From Lotus japonicus (lineage: Eukaryota > Streptophyta > Magnoliopsida > Fabales > Fabaceae), in the NCBI RefSeq assembly GCF_012489685.1, contig NC_080044.1, positions 27,694,369-27,758,368 of the forward strand: DNA of 64,000 nt, read 5' to 3'. Positions 1-9,803 of this stretch are shown here, piece by piece. Under the pieces are notes generated by a model. The model was not told the origin of the DNA. It ran no database searches and worked only from the letters and a program-made list of their open reading frames with translations. A program made the position numbers and the translations under genes. The stretch's first letter is position 1. Each line of letters starts with the position of its first letter.

Positions 1-900
1 AATCGCACCATCAAGTTGGAACCATGAATCACTGCTCCACTCCGCCGTCGCACGACCTCCGCAGCCAAGTACGCATGAAGCTGCTCTCCTTACTGTGCGT
101 CCAAGATCCTTTCCCGTTTTGCCCCATTTTCTCTCTCTTCGATATGGATTTCTCTCGATCTGGAGACGCCGAGACACACCACCATTCCAAAAAGATGGTT
201 CAAAAAGCAGAAAGATGGGGGCCATTTATTTTTTGTATTTGAAGAACCCAGATCTGATAAGTATAAGACCGCAGACCAACAATAGCGCCTCTTCATGGCA
301 TTGATAAATGGTAACATAATGAATCAAGAAGATAAAGAGTTAAAGATTGAAACTTTGGAGTGCAAAGAAAAACGAAGTAAGGAATTGGTGCCGCTTTTCT
401 TCTCCAATGGTTTTCCTCGTAAGGATCGTGCCACTTCTATTCTCCAATTGTTTTCCCCTCTCATCATTTGGGTTTTAAAAAAAGAGTCCTTATTAAAACA
501 ATGGCATGAGTCTGGAAAATAAAAATTTGAGTTTGATTTTCTAAAGATCAGGTTTTGATTTTGGTGAAGATGATGGAAGAAGATAACAAACATGATGGGA
601 TGGAGATGATAGACGAGTGATTAGAATAAATAAAAAAATTGTTTAGGTATAATTCATTTTTTATTTAACTTCTTTTACTTATGTACTAATGTGTTATTTT
701 TAGGGGTGTAATTAGTAAAAAAGAATCATATAAGAATATTTCGTTTAGAATTTAACGGAGACTAACGACTCGACCTAATTGACACCAATTGAAAGTTAAG
801 AGACTAAAATCGCTCGTTTTAAACAAAGGAGATTCAAATTGCACAAAGGGCTAACATAAGGGATGAAAAATGCAATTAAGCCTTTTTTAACAACTTTATA
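1..900. other. Intergenic DNA, no gene recognised
   Basis: Short open frames occur on both strands at 24-593, but none has a recognisable domain, splice context or start context, and they overlap each other. The part from about 690 to 885 reads like a dispersed plant repeat end (gggtgtaatt, ggactaa-type and gcaattaagcc-type phrases). I see no terminal repeats that would define it. Confidence 0.4.
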
Positions 901-974
901 CAGTTAGTTAGTGCATATAAGTTAAATTTGATATAAAGGTATAACGAGTGGATTCATTATTCTAAAAAAAGACT

Positions 975-1430
975 TCAATGTTGTGAATAGATTACCACAT
1001 GGGCCAATGGGCCAAGCCCATATATCTTTGTCTCCCTAATGCTATAAATAAGAGGATGATGCACCAAGCATCACACACCTCATTCCACACAATATTCCTT
1101 GTCTTACTCTTGCTCCTCTCTTCTCCCCTCTCCCTTCTACTATTTTCTTAACACGTGATCAGCACGAAGCTCTACTACCATGGAGACCATAAAACTGTTT
1201 CTTTTCTTTTCTTCTTCGTTAGTCTTGTCCCTTTATATATATATATATATATTATACATTGATTATTGTTATGATAAACTACAATTCCAGAAGAATTGTA
1301 GTACAATATACTTGCGAATCCAGAAGAATCGTAGTGCGAATCTTGAAGATTCTTTTTCTATAGTTCCAGAAGAACATAGTGCAATTTTCTCATGAATCCT
1401 GAAGATTCATAGCATGATTGTACTTTTGTC
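975..1430 (+). mobile_element. Truncated copia-like LTR end and leader
   Basis: A TATA-like string (gctataaataagagg, about 1040-1055) is followed by a CT-rich leader, then an AACACGTGATCAGCACGA-like string near 1151 that resembles the LTR/primer-site junction of some plant copia elements. Downstream, at 1285-1425, lie about four diverged copies of an approximately 40-bp unit built on 'ccagaagaattgtagt'. No gag or pol follows, so this is a remnant if the reading is right. The family assignment is inference. Confidence 0.4.
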
Positions 1431-2266
1431 TCTCTGCCTTGGCTTTGATCAGATTTTCTTTTGGCTTAACGTGCTCATCTCAGTTTGTTTGGGTTGCTGA
1501 TCATCCATATCTATATTTTGTGCGTTCATAGGATATGCTGCATATTGATTCTTAAAAATGAATAGGTATGACAAGAAACATACATCTACTCAGGTTGCCT
1601 ATTGTTTTTCAAAACCACAAAATAAGGTTTTGTGATTATGATTTTTAGTTTTAATAATAAGTAACTTCATCACCATCAGCACCCACCGCCATCACCACCA
1701 CCACCACAACCACCTTCACTGCACTAAGCTGTCTTTTATGTTTTGGTCCCTACATGTATTCCGAGTGGAACTTTGAGTGACATATTTTGAGGTCAAGTTT
1801 GAAACTTTCCAATTAGCTGAGATTATTTATGATGTAACAATTGTTTGGTTACATTGTAATCCATTACTACATCCATTCCTATTTATAAAAATAAAAAAAT
1901 TAATTCACACAATTTAAGAAATCTAGTTAAAGTATTCAAGTGCATTAAATTTGTACTCAATTAATATTAACTTTCAAAATTTCCCTTAACTCACTTTTTT
2001 TTAATTTATATGCATCATTAATGCTTAGGAGAGTGGAAAGAGAGAAAATTCAATTAGATAAGGGTATTCTTGTCAAAAAGTAATTAATGCACCATAAATT
2101 CTAAATTGGTTCTTATAAAAAAAATCAAAGTAAACCTCTCATTTAATTCTTATAAATAGAATCAGGGGCAGAGTAATCAATTGGTTGATGGGTTTGTTAA
2201 TTTGGGAATGCTTTAGAGATGATGGAAATTTATGTGCCCTATCATTTACACTTTTACAAAGGTTGT
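1431..2266. other. AT-rich intergenic DNA with a CAC/ACC microsatellite
   Basis: The only structured part is an imperfect (ACC/CAC)n run at about 1673-1713. Nothing coding is seen. Confidence 0.5.
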
Positions 2267-2267
2267 G

Positions 2268-2388
2268 CTTCCCCCGAAGGTTAACTCAATTGGTAAGAGT
2301 TATGTGACATAAGAGTTTAGGAGGGTAAAGGGTGAAGGGTCCAGGGTTTGAACCCTAAAGAGGACTAATTTACTAACATTACGAAGAG
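2268..2388 (+). mobile_element. tRNA-derived SINE, plus strand
   Basis: A Pol III A-box-like string (ttaactcaattggtaagag, 2281-2299) is followed about 45 bp later by a B-box-like GGGTTTGAACCC (2344-2355), the spacing of tRNA-derived plant SINEs. No tRNA-like cloverleaf or anticodon arm is evident, so it is not a working tRNA gene. The ends and target duplication were not resolved. Confidence 0.6.
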
Positions 2389-2395
2389 CATCTCC

Positions 2396-2525
2396 AATGC
2401 TAGTTCTTAGTTCTTAGTTCTTAGCACTATTTTTGTAGGCCCATACTGTCACATGTGTTTAAGAAACTCTTTGCAAATTTTGCTCCAACCATGAATTCTT
2501 AGTTCTTAGTTCTTAGCATTATTCA
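2396..2525. repeat. Short 'agttcttag' repeat clusters
   Basis: The 8-bp unit agttctta is repeated about three times near 2400-2422 and again two to three times near 2490-2515, in a 'gagcatctccaatgc' context common in plant intergenic repeats. Function unknown. Confidence 0.5.
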
Positions 2526-2884
2526 TCTAGTCTCACAATACCATTATATTAATATTTTTATTTCCATATAATTTTTTATTTAAATTTAAATGCTAATAAT
2601 TCAATACTTAAATTAAATGAACTACTGTTTTTTACCCGCGCGTTGCACGAGGAATTTGTCTATTGTATTTAAAACATCAATCAATATTTTAAATTATAAA
2701 AAATTTAAGATACTAAGAATGTAAGAACAATCATAATAAAGATGTAGATATTTAAAGACCGAAAATTCAGACACTCAATTCTAGTGCTTTGTAAGCATAT
2801 ACTGAATTAACTAATATAAAGTGGCCAAAAAGATAAACTATCATTAAGACTTATTTTGGCTTCCAGATGTTGCATAGAAATAAA

Positions 2885-3204
2885 ATCAAAACTTATTTCT
2901 CTATGTTCGTTCCCTTCGTATGAAATTTTAATTCTTTAAACATAAATAAATATAAATTATATATGTACTAATGCTTTCTAATCTCCGCACAAAAAAATTT
3001 ATCATCAAATTGAGAGTTGTCTAAAAATAAAAACACGATATTGTGTTGTATAGTATAGAAATTATATCAAAACTTATTTCTCTATTAATTTTTTCATGCT
3101 TGTTCTTCTTGTATGAACTTTTAATTCTTTAAACATAAATAAATATAAATTATATATGTACTAATATTTTCTAATCTCCGCACAAATATTTTTATCATCA
3201 AATT
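2885..3204. repeat. Tandem duplication with a 181-bp offset
   Basis: The block from 2885 to 3011 (atcaaaacttatttctct ... aatctccgcacaaa) recurs at 3066-3204 with small changes. The shared part includes a long exact match, from 'ttttaattctttaaac' through 'tatgtactaat'. It looks like a local duplication in AT-rich DNA. No coding capacity. Confidence 0.7.
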
Positions 3205-3470
3205 ATCAAACAGTTAATTATATTTATATCTAAAGTTGGTTTTAAAAACAAAAAAAAGTACTGAAATGATATTAAAATTAATTTTTATGTTAGTTTTAAC
3301 ATGGAATTATTTGTATGCGAATATATTAATAGTTCTCTAGTCGTCGTACGACACATAATATTAAATGTTACACTTAGATTAGTTTATGAAGCATAAGCCA
3401 TAAATTACATACATGGAAGTGAAGAGAGATTTTACATGACATAATTCACTTTCAAGCAGTGGCGGAGGCA

Positions 3471-4295
3471 CAGGGGTGACTTGTCCATGCTTAGCACCCG
3501 TGAATTTTAGGAATCTCTCAAGAAAAAAATTTGAAGTAGTGTGAGACTTCAGAAGGAGAGGAGGGAGGGGAAGGTTGAGCTAAGAGGAAGGGGTGATCTC
3601 TATGTTGTTTGTGTTTCTCTTTCAGATTCAGTAGACATTCTTTTGAACCTCTGTGTTATCCACTAACAATTGAAATTAGAAATAGATATTAGAGTTTTGT
3701 TACATATGGGCCTTTTTTATTAGACGTGAAAGCTACTGGGCTGCACTTTTTTGGACATTAGAGTTGCACCTCTTTCCAACATAGTAATAAAAAATATAAA
3801 AGAATAGTTTTAACTTATACGAAGCATTTGATAGCATTTTTTGTGTTAATTTTTAAACAATCCTCTAAAACTATTTGAAATCAGTTTGAATCTGATATTT
3901 AAGGTAAATATAAATTTAACTTCTCAGTTAAAATTTGGTAATTATTTAATATCAATTTTTGTAATCTACTATATAATTTTTTTAAATGATATATTTAATT
4001 TATAGCGGCTATACCAGTCAGACCACAATTTAACTATGATTAATCTAATGAACAGTTAACCAATTCCCTCACCGATTCGATCAACGGTCCAGTTTTAATA
4101 ACCTTGTTAATCGGTCTGATTATATGAGATTAAATTTGTGGTTCTTGTGTTTTGCTTGTAAAAAAAAGTTATAAAAATTATGCACCACAACTGTTTTGTT
4201 TATGTTTTTTTTTTTGCACATTCTTTAGTTGATAAAAATTGAAATTTTCTTACAAATTATGTTCCTTTATATCTTAGTCCCCCCTTTCTGAAATT
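3471..4295. other. Non-coding body of the hAT-like element
   Basis: AT-rich sequence between the left TIR and the copia insertion. It has a purine-rich patch (about 3550-3590) and no supported open frame or RNA gene. Confidence 0.4.
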
Positions 4296-4300
4296 CATGC

Positions 4301-5472
4301 TGTAAGATCAAGATTTGATCATGCAGTAGAACTCTATGTTTTGATGATTACATATTAACTATTGTGTATGAACAATTATGGTATTCTAACGTTGTTTTCT
4401 GAGTGTTTATGTGACAGGCTCTGACTCTGGTCAATACTCACACTTATCAGAAGCACTATGCCCAAAGAGTAACCTATGCAACGCTTTCTCACTCACTATG
4501 TTCTTTTGAACAGTAGTATATGCTTCAGAAGTTCTGAAGTTTATAAGCTCTGATATGGATTCAAATCACTTGAAGTTCTGAAGACCAGAAGTTCTGAAGG
4601 TCCAGAAGCTGAGAAGTGAAGACTCTGAAGTCCAAGAGTAAGCTGGCTCTGAAGACCAAGTACTTTCTATTCTGAGGTCCAGAAGAAAAAGTTACGAAGG
4701 TCAGAGGATCCAAGCTTCCCTCTGACTCTGATCACCAAGCTTCACAAGTTCCAACATGAAGCATCGTTCTGATCAGAAGTCAACTAGGATAAAGGTCACG
4801 TCGCTGTCCAAGTACAAAAGCAATTGTACTATCCTGACGACCTTACCTAAGATATTCAGCCACAGCAGAATCTGGAAGTTACAGATTTGCCTTCCAACGG
4901 TAGCAATTCATGCAACGGATACAACCATAATCATTGGAGTATATAAAGAGGCTGAAGATGAAAGATGCTGCCTAAGAAAAAAACTTTTTTCAAGCTCAAG
5001 CAATATTTATATTCTCTTAGCAATCTTTCTTCAAACCGATCTCATTGTGTTTACCTTAGCTTTCTGAGAAGCATTTCATTGTAAACCCAAACATTCAAAC
5101 AATTAGTTTGTTTTTCCTTAAGGGACCATGGTTGGTCATATCCTTGAGAAGACTAAGAGAGTGAATCTTAGTGTTTACTAGTTTATTGTATTGTTAGTGA
5201 CTGAGCAGGTTGCTAGTGCAGTTGTAATAAACTCTGAATAGTGGATTGCCTTCATTCTAAGAAGAAAGAAATCACCTTAACGGGTGGACTGGATTAGCTT
5301 GAGGGATTTATCAAGTGAACCAGGATAAAATCCTTGTGTGCTTTCCTCAACTCTTATCTTAGCACTTTGCATTCTTTGTTTGAGAGATTTGTTAAAATCT
5401 CAAGTGGAAAAAGTTTTATCTGAAAACGTTATTCAACCCCCCCCCCTTTCTATCGTTTTTCATACCCTTCCA
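4301..5472 (+). repeat. 5' LTR of element A
   Basis: It begins TGTAAGATCAAG and ends ...CCTTCCA just before the primer site. It carries a TATATAAA box at 4940-4947, a C-run at about 5438-5448 and 'agaagttctgaag'-type short repeats at 4528-4700. It matches 13919-14723 plus 23407-23773. The frame at 4756-5067 lies inside the LTR and recurs in the 3' LTR; I do not regard it as a gene. Confidence 0.92.
4940..4947 (+). promoter_or_regulatory. TATA box in the 5' LTR of element A
   Basis: TATATAAA, preserved at the matching place in the 3' LTR (14558-14565). It is the likely core promoter for the sense transcript. Confidence 0.6.
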
Positions 5473-5473
5473 T

Positions 5474-5485
5474 TGGTATCAGAGC
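5474..5485 (+). promoter_or_regulatory. Primer-binding site of element A
   Basis: TGGTATCAGAGC is complementary to the 3' end of plant initiator tRNA-Met, the usual primer for plant copia elements. It starts one base after the LTR end. Confidence 0.9.
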
Positions 5486-5546
5486 GCAAGTTCTGATTAA
5501 CACACCTAACAGTGTTTAGTGATCCGGGCCGGTGTGAAAAACAAAG

Positions 5547-7445
5547 ATGGCTACCACCACTGATGTGCAAAAGGATGTTTACAGTGCAAAGCCTCATGTC
5601 TTTGATGGACAAAGGTTTGAGTACGGGAAAGATAGAATCAAAAGCTTCTTTCTGGGCTTCGATGCAGATCTCTGGGATATCATAGTGGATGGCTACACGC
5701 GTCCAGTTGATAATGATGGCAAGAAGATCTCCAGTGAAAACATGACAGTTGAGCAGAAGAAGTTGTACTCGCTACATCACAAAGCAAGAACTATTCTTCT
5801 CAACGCTATCTCTTATGAAGAATACCAGAAGATAACAGATCGTGAGTATGCTAAGTCTATCTTTGATTCCTTGAAGATGACACATGAAGGAAACAAAAAG
5901 GTGAAAGAGACAAAGACGTTGTCTCTAATCAGGCAGTATGAATCCTTCCAAATGGAACCTGACGAATCCATTGAGGATATGTTTTCCAGATTCCAGTTGA
6001 TTATTGCTGGAATAAGACCCCTCAACAAAAGCTACACCACTGCTTATCCTGTTATGAGGATCCTTAGAGGTCTTCCTGAAAGCTGGGTGCCCTTGATAAC
6101 TTCTTTGACGTTTTCAAGAGACATTGAACAGTTGGGTCTGGAAGAATTCATAAGCATGCTGAAGTGTCATGAGTTAGATCGTGCTAAACATCAGAAGCAC
6201 AAGAAGAAGTCCATAGCCTTTAAATCCAAATCTGAAAAGGCTAAGGCTCTCCAAGCAGCTGCAGAAGAGTCTGAAGAAACCTCTGAAGATTCTGATGAAG
6301 ATGAGCTAACCTTGATCTCCAGAAGGCTCAACCGCCTCTGGAAGCACAGGCAGAGCAAGTACAGAGGCTCATCAAAGGCCAAAGGAAAGCATGAATCTTC
6401 ATCTGGTCAGAAGAAGTCTTCATCAAAGGAAGTCGCTTGCTTCGAATGCAAAGAGTCAGGGCACTACAAAAGTGATTGTCCAAAGCTGAAAAAGGACAAG
6501 AAGCCAAAGAAGCATCTCAAAGCAAAGAAAGGTCTGATGATGACTTTTGATGACTCAGAGTCAGAAGAAGTTGACTTTGATGGAGAAGTTGTTGAAGGAC
6601 TCATGGCTATTGTCAAGAACAAGGAAGCAGAGTCAAAAGATGCAACTAACTCTGAACCTGCATCAGAGGAAGATCTAAACTCTGATGATGAAAATGAGGT
6701 ATTCGCTTCTTTCTCAACCTCTGAACTTAAAGATGCTTTGTCTGAAATTATGGATAAATATAACTCTCTCTTGACTGAGCATAAAAAGTTGAAAAAGGAT
6801 TTCTCTGCTGTTTCTAAGACTTCTACTGAACATGAGAAAAGTATTTCTGAATTAAAAGAAAGTAGTCATGCTTTAGTAAACTCTAACTCTGTGCTCCAGA
6901 ATCAGATTGTTAAGTTAGAAGAAGTTGTTGCTTGTGATGCCTCTGATAGTAAGAATGAATCTAAATATGAAAAATCTTTTCAAAAATTCCTGGCTAAAAG
7001 CGTAGACAGGAGCTTAATAGCTTCAATGATCTATGGCGTAAGCAGAAATGGAATGTATGACATTGGCTATTCTAGACCCAGTAGAAATGAGCTTCCTATG
7101 CCTAAGGAAAAATCCTTGTATGAACACTTTGTACCCTCTGGTACTATATTGCCTGAACCATTGCCTGATAAAGTTGTTGACCCCCCTCTAAAAAAGGGAA
7201 CCTTCTCCATGTCTAAATATCATGCTCAAATTCTTTTACTTTATCATGTTGACAAACTCAAGGTTGTCAAAACCTCTGAGGTAACTAACAAGAAAGGACC
7301 CAGAAAGTGGGTACCTAAGGATAAGATTATCTATGTTGCAAATATCCTTGATCGCTCAACTGAAACACCAATCATGGTATTTGGACAGTGGATGCTCGCG
7401 ACACATGACGGGAGAAAGGCGTATGTTCCAAGAGCTAAAACTTAA
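5547..7445 (+). CDS. gag: Gag protein of element A
   Basis: This 632-residue frame starts at an ATG 61 bp after the primer site. Residues 15-215 are a UBN2-type copia Gag core. A CCHC zinc knuckle (CFECKESGHYKSDC) is at residues 298-311, followed by acidic and lysine-rich segments and a probable coiled coil near 385-450. It would form the cytoplasmic particle. A glycine stands at residue 27 in 'FEYGKDR', where array B's Gag has tryptophan. The frame runs about 60 nt past the protease motif, which lies in the +1 frame. The Gag frame is open, but the element has lost its polymerase functions. Confidence 0.9.
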   Translation: MATTTDVQKDVYSAKPHVFDGQRFEYGKDRIKSFFLGFDADLWDIIVDGYTRPVDNDGKKISSENMTVEQKKLYSLHHKARTILLNAISYEEYQKITDREYAKSIFDSLKMTHEGNKKVKETKTLSLIRQYESFQMEPDESIEDMFSRFQLIIAGIRPLNKSYTTAYPVMRILRGLPESWVPLITSLTFSRDIEQLGLEEFISMLKCHELDRAKHQKHKKKSIAFKSKSEKAKALQAAAEESEETSEDSDEDELTLISRRLNRLWKHRQSKYRGSSKAKGKHESSSGQKKSSSKEVACFECKESGHYKSDCPKLKKDKKPKKHLKAKKGLMMTFDDSESEEVDFDGEVVEGLMAIVKNKEAESKDATNSEPASEEDLNSDDENEVFASFSTSELKDALSEIMDKYNSLLTEHKKLKKDFSAVSKTSTEHEKSISELKESSHALVNSNSVLQNQIVKLEEVVACDASDSKNESKYEKSFQKFLAKSVDRSLIASMIYGVSRNGMYDIGYSRPSRNELPMPKEKSLYEHFVPSGTILPEPLPDKVVDPPLKKGTFSMSKYHAQILLLYHVDKLKVVKTSEVTNKKGPRKWVPKDKIIYVANILDRSTETPIMVFGQWMLATHDGRKAYVPRAKT

Positions 7446-7593
7446 GTCTGGAGGTGAAGTTGGCTTTGGTGGCAACGAGAAGGATAAAATTATTGGTTCT
7501 GGTACTATTGATATTGATAATAGTCCATGCATTGATAATGTTCTGTTGGTAGATGGTTTAAATCACAACTTATTGTCAATAAGTCAAAGTTAG
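7334..7593 (+). pseudogene. Protease remnant of element A (+1 frame to gag)
   Basis: The copia aspartic protease signature WYLDSGCSRHMTG starts at about 7378, followed by an FGGN and IIGSG segment and LNHNLLSISQ. It lies in the +1 frame and overlaps the gag end. A stop at 7591-7593 comes just where the GAG-pre-integrase and integrase domains should begin. Either a programmed shift or an old indel could explain the frame change. Confidence 0.75.
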
Positions 7594-7894
7594 CTGATAA
7601 GTTTGCAGATATGAGCATATCTGTTTCTAATAAAGGCAAAGCTCAAGAGCAAGCTGAGCCAGAGGCAGATGATCCAGAGGAAGCTGGTCCCTCTGACCCA
7701 CAGCTTCAGAAGAAGAGCAGAATCATTGTCTCACATCCTAAAGAGTTGATTCTGGGGAACAAAGATGAACCAGTCAGAACCAGATCTGCATTCAGACCTC
7801 TGAAGAGACTCTACTTAGTCTGAAAGGATTGGTGTCTCTGATTGAGCCAAAGTCTGTTGATGAGGCTCTTCAAGACAAGGACTAGATTCTGGCT
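7594..7894 (+). pseudogene. Integrase-RT linker remnant; integrase deleted
   Basis: After the protease remnant the sequence goes straight to an acidic linker (7611-7823; KAQEQAEPEADDPEEAG) of the kind normally found between integrase and RT. No HHCC or DDE integrase segment exists in any frame. A frameshift near 7798 and an in-frame TAG at 7883-7885 separate the linker from the RT frame. Confidence 0.7.
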
Positions 7895-9373
7895 ATGCAA
7901 GAAGAGCTGAATCAATTCTCCAAGAATAATGTCTGGAATCTTGTCCAGAAACCCAAAGGTGTTCACATCATTGGAACCAAATGGGTCTACAGAAACAAGC
8001 TCAATGAGAAAGGAGAAGTAGTCAGAAACAAAGCAAGGTTAGTTGCTCAAGGCTACAGTCAGCAAGAAGGGATAGATTATACTGAAACGTTTGCTCCAGT
8101 AGCAAGATTGGAAGCTATCAGACTGCTGATCTCATTCTCTGTGAATCACAACATAATTCTTCATCAGATGGATGTTAAAAGTGTTTTTCTGAATGGATAC
8201 ATCTCAGAAGAAGTATATGTGCACCAACCTCTTGGTTTTAAAGATGAGAAGAACCCTGACCATGTCTTCAAGCTGAAGAAATCTCTCTATGGTCTGAAGC
8301 AAGCTCATAGAGCATGGTATGAGAGACTAAGCTCATTCCTTCTTGAAAATGAGTTTGTAAGGGGTAAAGTAGATACAACTCTCTTTTGCAAAACTTACAA
8401 AGATGATATCTTAATTGTGCAAATTTATGTTGATGATATTATATTTGGATCTGCTAATCCATCTCTTTGCAAGGAATTTTCTGAGATGATGCAGGCTGAA
8501 TTTGAAATGAGTATGATGGGAGAACTTAAGCATTTTCTGGGAAAATAAGTTGACCAAAAACCAGAAGCAACTTACATCCATCAGAGCAAGTTCACAAAGG
8601 AACTTCTGAAGAAGTTCAATATGACAGAATCTACAATTGCTAAGACTCCAATGCATCCTACATGCATTATGGAGAAAGAAGATGCTAGTAGCAAAGTGTG
8701 CCAGAAGCTCTATTGTGGTATTATAGGTTCACTTCAATACTTAACTGCATCTAGACCAGATATTCTGTTTAGTGTACACTTATGTGCTCGATTCCTATCA
8801 GATCCGAGAGAAACTCACTTAACTGCTGTTAAGAGAATTCTCAGATATCTGAAAGGTACCACTAACCTTGGCTTGATGTATAAGAAAACATCAGAGTATA
8901 AGCTTTCAGGTTACTGTGATGTTGATTATGCTGGAGATAGGACTGAAAGGAAAAGTACTTCTGGAAATTGTCAATTTCTGGGAAGTAATTTAGTCTCATG
9001 GGCAAGCAAGAGGCAGTCAACTATTGCACTATCCACTGCAGAGGCAAAATACATCTCAGCAGCTATTTGCAGCACTCAGATGCTCTGGATGAAACATCAG
9101 CTAGAGGATTATCAAATCCTTGAGAGCAATATTCCAATTTACTGCGACAATACTGCTGCTATCTCACTCAGTAAGAATCCAATCTTACATTCAAGGGCAA
9201 AGCACATTGAGGTAAAGTATCATTTTATTAGATATTATGTTCAGAAGGGCGTACTTCTTCTGAAGTTTGTTGATACTGACCATCAATGGGCAGATATCTT
9301 TACAGAGCCCTTAATAGAGGATAGATTTATTTTTATACTGAAAAATCTGAATATGGACTATTGTCCAGTATGA
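7895..9373 (+). pseudogene. pol: Reverse transcriptase-RNase H of element A
   Basis: The RVT_2-type copia RT has NVWNLVQKP at the N side, then [30 protein letters not shown] and the catalytic YVDDIIFG (about 8427-8450). One in-frame TAA at 8546-8548 breaks the frame between RT and the connection domain. The same frame then runs to 9373 through RNase H (CDVDYAGD, STAEAKYISA, YCDNTAAI) to the usual pol C-terminus (WADIFTEPL). With integrase missing upstream the polyprotein is dead, although most RT and RNase H residues are still recognisable. Confidence 0.88.
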
Positions 9374-9803
9374 GGATGGATCGGAACCTCTGACTATGAT
9401 GCTTCTTTATCAAAAGATGTCTAGTTCAGAAGGTAACTTTGTCAGATGTTGAGTACCCATTGGTACCCACTCTGAGACAAGAAAGCAAATGTGTGTCAGT
9501 CTTTTCTGATGCCTCGTTCCTTGTGCCCCTCTGGACAATCTGTTGTAATGAGTGTAGATGTGCTTATTCTCCACCATGTGTTTTGTATATTAACTGTTCA
9601 TAATCATGTCTTTAATTTCTAGCCGTTGATTTTACTTTTGTTTTACAACCACCAACGGTTACTTTCAAAACCACGACGCACACACGTTCTCCACCACTCT
9701 CTATTTTCGCTTCTCTCTCTTATTTGCAAAAACCTAAACCTCCCTTTTTCATTCTCTCTTCTCTCTTTCGTTTATCCTTCTTTCTACCCAAACCTTCATC
9801 ATC
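9374..9803 (+). other. Pol to env-like spacer in element A
   Basis: The untranslated stretch between the pol stop and the next sense ATG. It is CT-rich close to the ATG (9680-9800), like a leader. A 61-residue open frame inside it (9626-9811) has no recognisable domain. Confidence 0.5.

Noticed and set aside
3338..3352. Palindrome gtcgtacgac
   Set aside because: A 10-bp palindrome in AT-rich DNA with no further context; chance is likely.
4756..5067. 103-residue open frame in the 5' LTR (and its copy at 14374-14676)
   Set aside because: It lies wholly inside LTR sequence, repeats with changes in the 3' LTR and has no domain.
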